This document shows positions 16,537 to 26,812 of a stretch of 64,000 bases of DNA, piece by piece. Numbering within the stretch: position 1 is the stretch's first letter; each line of letters opens with the position of its first letter. Below the pieces are notes generated by a model. It worked only from the letters and a program-made list of their open reading frames with translations, ran no database searches and was not told where the DNA came from. Source of the DNA: Alcanivorax sp. S6407 (GTDB taxonomy: Bacteria > Pseudomonadota > Gammaproteobacteria > Pseudomonadales > Alcanivoracaceae); NCBI RefSeq assembly GCF_023016115.1, contig NZ_JALKBH010000005.1, positions 1 to 64,000 on the forward strand, read 5' to 3'. The translations under genes and the position numbers were made by a program.

Positions 16537-17610
16537 ATGGACGGACAATTCAAACGCCTGCTGTTGCAGGCGTTGTTTTCTCCCTCATCAGCGGCCCTGG
16601 GCCGTGCCCTGCAACACCACCGGATCAATACTGCCCCGGTCGAACATTTTTTGCCCCTGCTGCCGGCGGGACTGAAAGACCGTGCCCGGCTGCTGGATAA
16701 CACCGGCAATCTCACCGCCCATTACGAGCAACTGCGCGAGCAGGGCTGGCGCTGGATCGCGCTCGGCGACCGGGACTACCCGGAGTTGCTGGCGCAGATC
16801 AATGATCCCCCCGGAGTGCTGGCGGTGCGCGGCGATGTGGCGGTGTTGAATGCGCCGTCCATCGCCATTGTCGGCGCGCGCAATGCCTCCGCCGACGGCC
16901 TGGACAACAGCCGCCGCTTTGCCCGGCAGCTGGCGGAATCCGGTTTTGTGGTGACTAGTGGTCTGGCGCTGGGGGTGGATGCCGCGGCGCACCGTGGTGC
17001 ATTGGCCGCAGGCCGTACCGTGGCGGTACTGGGCAGTGGCCCGGACCGGCTCTACCCGCCGCGCAATGCCACCCTGGCCAATCAGATCGCCGATCAGGGC
17101 GGGGCGATTGTGTCCGAGTTTGCCCCCGGATCGCCGCCGCTGCCGTCCCAGTTTCCCCAGCGTAACCGGGTGATCAGCGGATTGAGCCTGGGTACCATCG
17201 TGGTGGAGGCCGCCATTCGCAGCGGTTCCCTGGTCACCGCTCGCACCGCCCTGGCCCAGGGGCGGGAAGTGTTTGCCATTCCCGGCAGTATCCACAACCC
17301 GCTCAGCAAGGGCTGTCATCACTTGCTCCGCGATGGCGCTACCTGGCTGGAATCCATGGAGGATATCTTCAATGCCTTTGGAGAGTTCCGGCGCGCGCTG
17401 GAGAGCTGCGACCTGATCCGCGATGGTGGTAAACCCGCCCTGCTGCAGCACCTTACCAGTGGTATCAATTCTCTCGACATGTTGCAGACTCGCACCGGCC
17501 TGCCCATGAATGAGCTGGCCGGGCAGCTGGCAGATCTGGAAATGGAAGGTTGGGTGGAGCGCGTTGCCGGCGGTTATCTGAAGTGCTCGCATGCTTCACG
17601 GGCGTCGTGA
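16537..17610 (+). CDS. dprA: DNA-processing protein DprA
   Basis: 357 aa from the ATG at 16537, preceded by a strong AAGGAGGTG; a longer frame overlapping lysM is not needed. The Rossmann-like domain shows IAIVGARNAS, TSGLALGVDAAAHRGALAAG, TVAVLGSGPDRLYPPRN and the FPQRNRVISGLSLGTIVVEA motif. DprA loads RecA on incoming single-stranded DNA in natural transformation, and it is widely conserved in non-competent species too. The C-terminal winged-helix domain is at about 300-350. Confidence 0.95.
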   Translation: MDGQFKRLLLQALFSPSSAALGRALQHHRINTAPVEHFLPLLPAGLKDRARLLDNTGNLTAHYEQLREQGWRWIALGDRDYPELLAQINDPPGVLAVRGDVAVLNAPSIAIVGARNASADGLDNSRRFARQLAESGFVVTSGLALGVDAAAHRGALAAGRTVAVLGSGPDRLYPPRNATLANQIADQGGAIVSEFAPGSPPLPSQFPQRNRVISGLSLGTIVVEAAIRSGSLVTARTALAQGREVFAIPGSIHNPLSKGCHHLLRDGATWLESMEDIFNAFGEFRRALESCDLIRDGGKPALLQHLTSGINSLDMLQTRTGLPMNELAGQLADLEMEGWVERVAGGYLKCSHASRAS

Positions 17611-17632
17611 TGGACGCCTGACGTCTGACACC
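17606..17632. repeat. Family E heptad arm after dprA
   Basis: GTGATGGACGCCTGACGTCT and following bases, 7-bp spaced GACGCCT/GACGTCT/GACACCA, beginning on the dprA stop codon. Confidence 0.55.
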
Positions 17633-17698
17633 AGTGCTTCAAGGGCCTACCATGAAGGTGTGACTTGCCAACCGGCCTGGTCGGGGAGGGCTGTCGAC

Positions 17699-17917
17699 AT
17701 GTTTGAGATCCTGGTGCCCTGCCGAGAGGACCCGTCCCGCTGGTTTGCCGTGGATGCGGTCTCTCTGGGCGGAAAACTGTACCGCATTACTGCTGTGGAG
17801 GAGGATGCTCCGCCACTGCGCTTTGGCGAGGGTGACCGGGTGGAGTGCGAACAACAGACTGACGGTGACGGGCATGTACGGATACTGGCCCGTCGGGTAG
17901 CGGCTCCGATCTGGTAG
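17699..17917 (+). CDS. Small hypothetical protein between dprA and tsaC
   Basis: 72 aa from the ATG at 17699 (MFEILVPCREDPSRWFAVDA). Compact beta-rich pattern, no signal or membrane segment. An earlier in-frame start exists but overlaps dprA and lacks a ribosome site. No family is recognised. Codon use fits the neighbours and it is co-directional with dprA and tsaC. Confidence 0.55.
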   Translation: MFEILVPCREDPSRWFAVDAVSLGGKLYRITAVEEDAPPLRFGEGDRVECEQQTDGDGHVRILARRVAAPIW

Positions 17918-17983
17918 TGACGTACTCTTGTCGGTCACCAGAAGGCAGGGTATGTTGCGCGTTTTGGTGCCGGGCAAGCCTTC

Positions 17984-20302
<2,319 letters not shown>

Positions 20303-20305
20303 CGA

Positions 20306-20755
20306 ATGGAAAACGACGCGGTCCTGTACGAAGTCATCTATGCCTCGCTGGTGAGTCTGGGCATGGTGCTGGTCACGGTGACGCTTCACTACTGGACACT
20401 GTACGGACTGTCGGAATTTCTCAAACGCTGGAAGCAGCGTTTTCGTGGCGAAATCCTGATCGTGGTGATCGCCATGTTCGCCGCCCATATGGTCGAGATC
20501 ACCCTCTACGGCTGGGTGTATCTGATGCTCGATAACAGTGATACCGCCATGAACATCGGCGGCGCTGTTGATGGCAGTTTTCTCGACCACCTGTATTTTT
20601 CCGCGGCCTGTTATACCTCATTGGGACTGGGTGACCTGTTCCCCATGGGAACCCTGCGATTGATCGCCGGGGTAGAAGCACTCAATGGACTGATATTGAT
20701 TACCTGGTCGGCGTCTTTTGCGTTCCTGGTGATGCAGCGGCGCTGGCGGTTTTAG
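20306..20755 (+). CDS. Two-TM ion channel-like protein with atypical filter
   Basis: 149 aa, starting 3 bp after aroE. TM segments near 8-34 (VIYASLVSLGMVLVTVTL) and 48-72 (ILIVVIAMFAAHMVEITL), then a pore-helix-like stretch YFSAACYTSLGLGDLFPMG and a last TM, GVEALNGLILITWSASFAFL. This matches the Ion_trans_2 (bacterial K+ channel) architecture. The filter reads TSLGLGD instead of TxGYGD, so K+ selectivity is uncertain. Family members are usually tetramers. The stop codon lies at the first base pairs of a heptad array. Confidence 0.8.
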   Translation: MENDAVLYEVIYASLVSLGMVLVTVTLHYWTLYGLSEFLKRWKQRFRGEILIVVIAMFAAHMVEITLYGWVYLMLDNSDTAMNIGGAVDGSFLDHLYFSAACYTSLGLGDLFPMGTLRLIAGVEALNGLILITWSASFAFLVMQRRWRF

Positions 20756-20893
20756 CTTCAAGCTACAAGCTTCAACACGGGCAAAGTGTTTGTGTTCTGC
20801 AACTTTTCAGCCCGCGCTCATCGTGTTGATCGCGGGGATAACGTTGCAGGTACCGAGGCATCATTTCGCGTTGTAGCTTGTAGCTTGTAGCTG
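20754..20893. repeat. Family A heptad cassette, both arms
   Basis: Left arm 20754-20777 (AGCTTCA AGCTACA AGCTTCA ACACG). Right arm 20867-20893 (CGCG, then TTGTAGC TTGTAGC TTGTAGC TG). Arms are inverted around about 90 bp. The first arm begins on the channel gene's stop codon (TAG at 20753-20755). Confidence 0.85.
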
Positions 20894-20931
20894 GTTTTCG
20901 GGGGACAACCGATTTTTTACAGGATTGTCCA

Positions 20932-21918
20932 ATGCGTGCGTGTTTAGTGCTTTTCTTGTTTGCCTGGCTTTGTTCGGTGTCTTCCGCCTCCACCCTCGGC
21001 TTTGCCTGGGATAATGATCTGTTCGTTGGAGAAGACGGTCGTTATACCAATGGGGTGCGTTTCAGCTGGGTGGGTAATGCCCATGAAGGTTGTGACGATA
21101 GCTCCGACAGGGGGCTGACCTGTGGTCTGGCCCGGGCAACCACCTTCTTGCCGGGCGTTCATCTTAACGACCAGAAACATGCCCTTGCCGTGGGTCTGGA
21201 GCAGACCATGGTTACCCCTTCAGACATTACCCGCAGTGCACCGGATTATGCTGATGTGCCCTACGTGGGCTACAGCAACCTGGAGCTGGGCATGTTCAGC
21301 TGGAACCGCGAGCATCTGGTCGGCTATGGCATTCGGGTGGGTGTGACCGGGCCGGATTCCGGTGCCGAGCAAAGTCAGAAAGTCATTCACAAGATTACCG
21401 GTTCAGAGGAGCCCAGAGGTTGGGATAACCAGCTGGGGCCGGATGTGATTGGCGGGTTGATAGCGGTCTTTGCCAATCGGCTGTTTCGCCATGATCACGC
21501 TAACGGTTTACAGACTGATATGGGTTACAGCGCCATGCTGGATGCCAATAACTTTCTTGGCACGGCGGGTATCAGCAGCTTTGTTCGCTTCGGAAAAAAT
21601 CTTCCCAACAATTTCACCCCGGATTATGCCGGGGTCGGGACTTCCAGCTCCCAGGTCGGATTGTTCGATCACAATGGTACGGGGTGGGAAATTTTCCTGG
21701 GTGCTTCAGCGGAATACATCGGGTATTTCTACCTGGAAGAAGAAACCGACCTCTACGACCTGGAAACCCGTGACGGCATCTTTGGGTTGGTGGTTGGCAG
21801 CGGTCTGCATCTGGATAATTTTTCCTTCACCCTGACCCTGCAAGGTTCCCAGTCGCCGCTGCGCAATAACGATGACGTGCTCAGCTTCGGTAACATGTCG
21901 TTCATGTGGAAAATATAA
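20932..21918 (+). CDS. LpxR-like outer-membrane lipid A deacylase (DUF2219)
   Basis: 328 aa. Signal peptide MRACLVLFLFAWLCSVSSA. The mature N-terminus TLGFAWDNDLFVGEDGRYTN GVRFSW holds the family signature ND...D..YTNG, which includes the catalytic-pocket Asn/Asp. Alternating amphipathic strands run to a terminal aromatic residue region (FGNMSFMWKI), fitting a 12-stranded barrel. LpxR removes the 3'-acyloxyacyl chain of lipid A in characterised species. Activity here is inferred from the family only. Confidence 0.85.
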   Translation: MRACLVLFLFAWLCSVSSASTLGFAWDNDLFVGEDGRYTNGVRFSWVGNAHEGCDDSSDRGLTCGLARATTFLPGVHLNDQKHALAVGLEQTMVTPSDITRSAPDYADVPYVGYSNLELGMFSWNREHLVGYGIRVGVTGPDSGAEQSQKVIHKITGSEEPRGWDNQLGPDVIGGLIAVFANRLFRHDHANGLQTDMGYSAMLDANNFLGTAGISSFVRFGKNLPNNFTPDYAGVGTSSSQVGLFDHNGTGWEIFLGASAEYIGYFYLEEETDLYDLETRDGIFGLVVGSGLHLDNFSFTLTLQGSQSPLRNNDDVLSFGNMSFMWKI

Positions 21919-21920
21919 AT

Positions 21921-21997
21921 AGCTACGAGCTACAAGCTACAAGCTACAAGCTACAAGCTACAAGCTACAAGCTACAAGCTACAAGCTACAAGCTACG
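21921..21997. repeat. Perfect heptanucleotide array, family A
   Basis: Eleven tandem heptads: AGCTACG, nine exact AGCTACA, AGCTACG. It starts 2 bp after the stop codon of the LpxR-like gene. It is the most regular array in the window; homogeneity implies recent expansion or conversion. Confidence 0.95.
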
Positions 21998-21999
21998 CT

Positions 22000-22259
22000 T
22001 GATTGGATTAGGGAAGGCCGGAAAGTTCCCGAGGTTCTGCATTTCTACGAAGCCGCTGTAGGAACCGGAGTGCAACTGAGATGCAGCTGGCACATGTCCT
22101 TGTTAGAACCCGTAGGAGCTTGCCTGCAAGCGATCCGAGCCTTGGCGAGGTAAGGATTCCAGAAGCGAGTTTCGAAAACCAAAATCCTGCAGGGTAGAGG
22201 GTAGAGCCACTTTGGATTTTGATCTTCGCAACTTGCAACTCGCAACTCGCAACTCGCGT
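22000..22259. repeat. Composite element: conserved block, REP, linker, family B cassette
   Basis: A block of about 75 bp ending CGAAGCCGCTGTAGGA (22049-22064) also follows the array at 25361-25402. Next comes a REP half (CGTAGGAGCTTGCCTGCAAG at 22111) with the linker CCGAGCC..GGCGAGGTAAGG ATTCCAGAA (22135-22164), found four times in the window. Then a family B cassette: left arm 22164-22187, right arm 22213-22259 (CGCAACT repeats), inner ends CAAAATC/GATTTTG. No coding sequence is supported here. Confidence 0.8.
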
Positions 22260-22300
22260 CCTGGTTTGTCATGGGGCCCTGCAAAGGGGGCATGGTACTC

Positions 22301-22843
22301 CTAGGTATGCTCCCCATCCGCCATATAACGATCCTTCAAGCGCACATAATTTCCGGCCACATAACTCAGGAACTCCCGCTCTTCATCGGTCAACGGTCGA
22401 GCCTGTTTGGCCGGCTGGCCGCGGTAAAGATGGCCGCTTTCCAGGCGCTTGCCCGGGCTCACCAGGGAGCCGGCGGCTATGATGACCTCGTCTTCCACCA
22501 CCACGCCATCCATGATGATGGCCTGCATGCCCACCATCACCCGGCTGCCCAGGGTGCAGCCATGCAGCATGGCCTGGTGTGCAATGGTGACGTCGTCGCC
22601 GATGGTCAGGCCATAGCCGCCGGGGTTGAAGGTGGAGTCATGGGTGATGTGCAACACCGCATTGTCCTGGATGCTGACCCGCTTGCCGATACGGATATGA
22701 TGCATGTCGCCGCGGATCACCGCCTTGGGCCACACGGAGCTATCGTCCCCGAGGGTGACATCCCCGAGCACGGTGGCGTCCCTGTCTACAAATACCCGAT
22801 CCCCCAATTGCGGGGCCTTGTCTTCAAAGCGGCGAATCCCCAT
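22301..22843 (-). CDS. Gamma-class carbonic anhydrase-like hexapeptide protein
   Basis: 180 aa from the ATG at 22843 (MGIRRFEDKAPQLG). Left-handed beta-helix hexapeptide repeats from VFVDRDATVLGDVTLGDDSSVW onward. The three-His zinc site typical of the Cam/CaiE/YrdA group is conserved in VLHITHD and AHQAMLHGC. It is divergent from the small membrane protein and prlC. Carbonic anhydrase activity is not certain: many YrdA-type relatives have weak or unknown activity. Confidence 0.9.
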   Translation of the reverse strand: MGIRRFEDKAPQLGDRVFVDRDATVLGDVTLGDDSSVWPKAVIRGDMHHIRIGKRVSIQDNAVLHITHDSTFNPGGYGLTIGDDVTIAHQAMLHGCTLGSRVMVGMQAIIMDGVVVEDEVIIAAGSLVSPGKRLESGHLYRGQPAKQARPLTDEEREFLSYVAGNYVRLKDRYMADGEHT

Positions 22844-22886
22844 CACTGATACACTCGATAGTCTAAATTCATGGTCAGGGAGGCGC

Positions 22887-23069
22887 ATGAACAAGCCACC
22901 CACCCGTATACTGTTGATAGTGATGATCTTGCTTGGCGTTTTCGTGCTGAGCAAGTGGCTGATTTTCCAGACGCTGCTGCAACCGGATGACACCGCCCGT
23001 CATCGCTTGCCGGCAGCGCCCACAGAAGCAGGACCGATACCGAATGAGCAACAACAATCCGCTGATTGA
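22887..23069 (+). CDS. Small single-TM protein overlapping prlC
   Basis: 60 aa from the ATG at 22887, with an AGGGAGG ribosome site. One membrane segment (ILLIVMILLGVFVLSKWLIF) near the N-terminus, then a polar, proline-rich tail. The last 26 bp overlap the start of prlC in another frame, which suggests translational coupling. No family is recognised; the ribosome site and position argue that it is real. Confidence 0.6.
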   Translation: MNKPPTRILLIVMILLGVFVLSKWLIFQTLLQPDDTARHRLPAAPTEAGPIPNEQQQSAD

Positions 23070-25080
23070 TTACCCCGATCTTCCCCCTTTCTCGGCTATC
23101 AAGCCGGAGCATGTCCTGCCTGCGGTGGAGCAGCTGGTAGCCGATGGCCGCGCCCGTATCGAACAGGTGCTGGCGGCGGGCAAGTTTGACTACGCCCACC
23201 TGGTGCAGGCGCTGGATGAAGAAGACGACCGACTCGGCAAGGCATTCGGTCCGGCCGGCCACCTCAATGCGGTGGCCCAGGATGAGGCACTGCGAAACGC
23301 CTACAACAGTTGTCTACCGCTGCTCAGCGAATACGGCACCGAAGTAGGCCAGAATGCGGCCCTGTGCGCGGCCTTCCAGGCGGTGCGCGACAGTGCCGAG
23401 TGGGACACGCTCAGCGAAGCCCAGCAGAAGGATCTGGAAAACACCCTGCGCGATTTCCGCCTTTCCGGGGTGGATCTGCCGGAAGACAAGAAAGCCGAGT
23501 ACATGGCCAATTCCAAGCGCCTGTCCGAGCTCACCAGCAAGTTCTCTGACAACGTGCTGGATGCCACCCAGGCCTGGACCAAACATGTGACCGAGGAAGC
23601 CGAGCTGGATGGCCTGCCGGAGAGTGCCAGGGCGGGTGCGGCGGACCGGGCAAAAGCCGACGGCAAGGACGGCTGGCTGCTGACCCTGGATGCACCGGTA
23701 TTTATCGCCGTGATGAGCCACAGCAAGAACCCGGAACTGCGCAAGGAGATGTACACCGCCTGGACTACCAAGGCGTCCAATCAGGGCCCCCATGCCGGCC
23801 AGTTTGATAATGCGTCGATCATGAATGAGATCCTCGCCCTGCGTCACAAGCAGGCGGCACTGTTGGGCTTTGCCAACTACGGGGAAAAGTCCCTGGCCAC
23901 CAAGATGGCGCGGGACGTTCGTGAGGTGATGACCTTCCTCGAAGATCTCGCCAAACGGGCCAAGCCTCAGGCAGAGGAAGAGCTGGCGGCACTCAAGGCC
24001 TTTGCGGCCGAGCAGGGAGCCGAGGATCTGCAGCCCTGGGACATCGGTTTCTGGAGCGAGCGCCTGCGCGAGGAACGCTACAGCATTTCCGAGGAAGAGC
24101 TGCGCCCCTGGTTCCCGGCGGACACTGTGATCAACGGCATGTTCGGTATCGTCGGCAAGTTGTTTGGCATCAAGTTCGAAAAGCGCGAAGACGTGGACAC
24201 CTGGCACGACGACGTACGTTTCTATGAACTGGTGGATGATGACGGCTCCGTGCGGGCGGCTTTCTATCTGGACATGTATGCCCGTACCGGCAAGCGCGGT
24301 GGTGCCTGGATGGACGACGCCCGCATTCGCCGCCGTCGTGCCGACGGCAGCCTGCAGACGCCGGTGGCCTACCTGACCTGTAACTTTGCCCCGCCTGCTG
24401 GCGGCAAGCCCGGCCTGCTTACCCACGATGAAGTGGTCACCCTGTTCCACGAGTTTGGTCATGGCCTGCATCACATGCTTACCGAGCAGGATGTCTCCGG
24501 TATTTCCGGCATCAATGGCGTGGCCTGGGATGCGGTGGAGCTGCCCAGTCAGTTCCTGGAAAACTGGTGCTGGACGGAAGAGGGTATTGCCCTGATTTCC
24601 GGTCATTACGAAACCGGTGAACCGTTGCCGAAAGACAAGCTGGAAAAAATGCTGGCAGCCAAGAACTTCCAGAGTGCCATGCAGATGGTGCGGCAGATCG
24701 AGTTCTCCCTGTTCGACATGCGTATCCATGCCGAGTACCAGGATGGCCTGAGCATTCAGGCGGTGCTGGATGAAGTGCGCGAGCAGGTATCGGTAATCCA
24801 GCCACCGGCGTTCAACCGCTTCCCCAACAGCTTCGGGCATATCTTTGCCGGCGGCTATGCGGCGGGCTACTACAGCTACAAGTGGGCGGAAGTGCTGTCC
24901 TCCGATGCGTTCTCCCGCTTCGAGGAAGAAGGGGAATTCAACGAGGCCACCGGCCGTGAATTCCGCAGCGCCATCCTCGCCATGGGCGGCAGCCGCGAAC
25001 CCATGGATCTGTTCAAGGCCTTCCGCGGCCGTGAGCCGAGCGTGGAACCGCTGTTGCGTCATTCGGGAATCAATGGCTAA
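23044..25080 (+). CDS. prlC: Oligopeptidase A (M3 metallopeptidase)
   Basis: 678 aa from the ATG at 23044, close to E. coli PrlC (680). It is a cytosolic zinc peptidase that degrades short peptides, including cleaved signal peptides. The HExxH zinc site is in LFHEFGHGLHHML, and the second ligand region ENWCWTEEG follows about 25 residues on. The C-terminal YSYKWAEVLSSDAFSRF block is conserved. YheV lies downstream, as in Pseudomonas. Confidence 0.97.
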   Translation: MSNNNPLIDYPDLPPFSAIKPEHVLPAVEQLVADGRARIEQVLAAGKFDYAHLVQALDEEDDRLGKAFGPAGHLNAVAQDEALRNAYNSCLPLLSEYGTEVGQNAALCAAFQAVRDSAEWDTLSEAQQKDLENTLRDFRLSGVDLPEDKKAEYMANSKRLSELTSKFSDNVLDATQAWTKHVTEEAELDGLPESARAGAADRAKADGKDGWLLTLDAPVFIAVMSHSKNPELRKEMYTAWTTKASNQGPHAGQFDNASIMNEILALRHKQAALLGFANYGEKSLATKMARDVREVMTFLEDLAKRAKPQAEEELAALKAFAAEQGAEDLQPWDIGFWSERLREERYSISEEELRPWFPADTVINGMFGIVGKLFGIKFEKREDVDTWHDDVRFYELVDDDGSVRAAFYLDMYARTGKRGGAWMDDARIRRRRADGSLQTPVAYLTCNFAPPAGGKPGLLTHDEVVTLFHEFGHGLHHMLTEQDVSGISGINGVAWDAVELPSQFLENWCWTEEGIALISGHYETGEPLPKDKLEKMLAAKNFQSAMQMVRQIEFSLFDMRIHAEYQDGLSIQAVLDEVREQVSVIQPPAFNRFPNSFGHIFAGGYAAGYYSYKWAEVLSSDAFSRFEEEGEFNEATGREFRSAILAMGGSREPMDLFKAFRGREPSVEPLLRHSGING

Positions 25081-25082
25081 AA

Positions 25083-25148
25083 CGCTGGACGCATGACGCC
25101 TGATGCCCGACGCCAAACAGTGTCAGGCGTTGGGCGTTCAGCGTCAGG
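25083..25148. repeat. Family E heptad cassette, both arms
   Basis: Left arm 25083-25114 (GGACGCA TGACGCC TGATGCC CGACGCC), 6-bp centre AAACAG, right arm 25121-25148 (TGTCAGGCGTTGGGCGTTCA and on). It is a near-continuous hairpin starting 3 bp after the prlC stop and ending 13 bp before yheV, so it would lie inside a shared transcript. Confidence 0.85.
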
Positions 25149-25160
25149 TACGGAGTACTC

Positions 25161-25355
25161 ATGAAACGACAGTTTATTGCCGGGGCCACTTGCCCGGAGT
25201 GTGGGCAGATGGACAAGATCCAGCGCATCATCGATGGCGATCGCCAGTGGATGGAGTGTGTCAGTTGCGGTGCCACAAAGGATCTCGACGAGAAGCCCGC
25301 CGAAGCCATTGACGCACTGGCCCAGCCGGTCAGCCTGCAACCGCCGAAGAAATAG
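25161..25355 (+). CDS. yheV: YheV-family zinc-ribbon protein
   Basis: 64 aa. Two CxxC pairs, CPECG and CVSCG, separated by 18-20 residues form a treble-clef/zinc-ribbon-like site. It is a small cytosolic protein of unknown role, conserved beside prlC. The array at 25361 begins 6 bp after its stop. Confidence 0.92.
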   Translation: MKRQFIAGATCPECGQMDKIQRIIDGDRQWMECVSCGATKDLDEKPAEAIDALAQPVSLQPPKK

Positions 25356-25360
25356 ATAAT

Positions 25361-25516
25361 AGCTACAAGCTACAAGCTACAAGCTACAAGCTACAAGCTA
25401 GCGCTTGGATAGGAATAATCCGAAAAGTTCCGGGCGTTTCAGCTTTTCTGCGAAGCCGCTGTAGGAGCGAGCCTGCTCGCGATCCGAGCCTAAGCGAGGT
25501 AAGGATTCCAGAAACG
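25361..25516. repeat. Composite element: family A array, conserved block, REP, linker
   Basis: Six heptads (five exact AGCTACA) at 25361-25402. A block then matches the one after the 21921 array (GCTTGGATAGGA, AAAGTTCCGGG, GCGAAGCCGCTGTAGGA). A REP half with a different stem follows (GGAGCGAGCCTGCTCGCGAT, 25463-25482) and the linker CCGAGCCTAAGCGAGGTAAG GATTCCAGAA (25484-25513). Confidence 0.85.
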
Positions 25517-25585
25517 CTTCTCAAACTGCCGACGAACCGTATGAAGCACGGATCGACCCCACGGCGATCAGGTATTCCCGCAACC

Positions 25586-26098
25586 CTACGCGGCCTTCCC
25601 CTCAATAAAATCCTTCCACACCCCAAACGGCGTCCAGATCTTTTCCATGTCGCGACGGGCGATCTCTTCGTCTACGCCCAGCTTCTCGATGCGGTAACGG
25701 TAGAGAAAGGCTGACACGCGCATGTTGGCGGCGCAGTGCACCCACACGGGCTGATCCCCGGCTTCCTTCATGGTGTGGCAGAAGCGTTTGTAATCCCAGT
25801 CGGTGGGTTTCTTGAAATCCACCGGAATATGCATGTAATACAGGCCCAGCTCTTTCAGCAGTAGCGCCTCATCTTCCAGCGCGTTTTCCGCGCCATGTGG
25901 GGCCAGATTGATCACCGTGGTAAAGCCGGCTTTGGCGATGCGTTTGAACTGTTCTTCGCTGGGTTGTCCGGAGCTGGCCAGCGACGGGGTCAGTAGCTGG
26001 AAATTGAAGATCTGGTCCAGGTTGTCTGCAGAGCGGCTGGGCAAAAACAGGCTGCGGGTAAAGCCCATGCTGCTGCGCATGTTGTTCCAGCTTTTCAT
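25586..26098 (-). CDS. Phosphatase-like protein (DUF442/PTP-like)
   Basis: 170 aa from the ATG at 26098; the frame is open to 26251 and no start has a convincing ribosome site, so the N-terminus is uncertain. SGQPSEEQFKRIAKAGFTTV INLAP, then VWVHCAANMRVSAFLYRYR: the HCx4R loop is the active-site signature of the DUF442 beta-lactamase-hydrolase-like/tyrosine-phosphatase-like group. It is probably cytosolic. The substrate is unknown. It lies between convergent yheV and a PHA-granule-type gene. Confidence 0.75.
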   Translation of the reverse strand: MKSWNNMRSSMGFTRSLFLPSRSADNLDQIFNFQLLTPSLASSGQPSEEQFKRIAKAGFTTVINLAPHGAENALEDEALLLKELGLYYMHIPVDFKKPTDWDYKRFCHTMKEAGDQPVWVHCAANMRVSAFLYRYRIEKLGVDEEIARRDMEKIWTPFGVWKDFIEGKAA

Positions 26099-26279
26099 GT
26101 GGCGCAGATCAAACATCTTGATCAGGGTCTTCAGTTTTCCGGGCCGTTCCATGGGGCGGGTCTCTGCCATTACCGGGGGGATACATAGTGTTGTCCCGGA
26201 GGCCCGGCGGTTCAATGGCCAAGTCTCTCCGGGGTATACCGAAAGCACCACTGCCTGACATTTCAGACCAGCGCTTCCC

Positions 26280-26567
26280 TCAAATCACCTGCCAGTGGAA
26301 TTGCAGCGTCTGGTCCTTGGCAAATCGTTGCAGGTGATCCGCAACCACTTGCTGCAGGCTGCCCAGACGTTCCGGATCTGACGTATCGATCCGTACTCTC
26401 AAACCCTCGGCCTGCACCTGCATGTCGGCCCGGGAGTCTTCGCTGAAGGGAATGGTGAGCCGGTGGTCTTCCTGGACCACAGCAAACTTGTGGCCCCAGT
26501 GGCGCCCCAGACGGGTGATCAATCGTTGCCCCTGTTCGGTGAGGATGGTGGTGGTGCTTGAGTACAT
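26280..26567 (-). CDS. Polyhydroxyalkanoate granule-type small protein
   Basis: 95 aa. It resembles the 'polyhydroxyalkanoic acid system' family (PHA_gran_rgn): SEDSRADMQVQAEGLRVRID and the C-terminal LQQVVADHLQRFAKDQTLQF HW pattern. In that family members sit near pha genes and are predicted granule-associated; no pha synthase is present in the window. It may link storage-polymer metabolism to hydrocarbon feeding, but this is inference. Confidence 0.75.
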   Translation of the reverse strand: MYSSTTTILTEQGQRLITRLGRHWGHKFAVVQEDHRLTIPFSEDSRADMQVQAEGLRVRIDTSDPERLGSLQQVVADHLQRFAKDQTLQFHWQVI

Positions 26568-26812
26568 GATGGCTCTCCACGATTGTTGCTGTCATGTCAT
26601 CCTGCGCCGAGAAGCCCTGGCAAGGGAGGCCTGTCAGTGACGGGCTCCAATCAGTTTTTTTGATCAACGGTGTCTCTACGCAGAAAAGTGCACTTCCGTA
26701 CCAGTCATTACAAAAAACGATATTCATATTTCATTTGATTGCTTTTTTATATGAACGCCATTCGCTATAGTGCGCCTCCCTCTTACCCCTGACTCCCTCC
26801 AGAGAGGCTGCA

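Noticed and set aside
21921-21997. CRISPR array
   Set aside because: The unit is a 7-bp tandem repeat without spacers; no cas genes.
23314-25116. 600-aa frame opposite prlC
   Set aside because: Antisense shadow of a verified M3 peptidase, no ribosome site and no motifs.
26263-26727. 154-aa frame overlapping the PHA-type gene
   Set aside because: Other frame of the same strand; no ribosome site and the 95-aa frame matches a known family.
26735-26771. Sigma-70 promoter of the fadL-like gene (TTGATT, TATAGT)
   Set aside because: The spacing is 25 bp, too long; no better -35 match was found, so not called.
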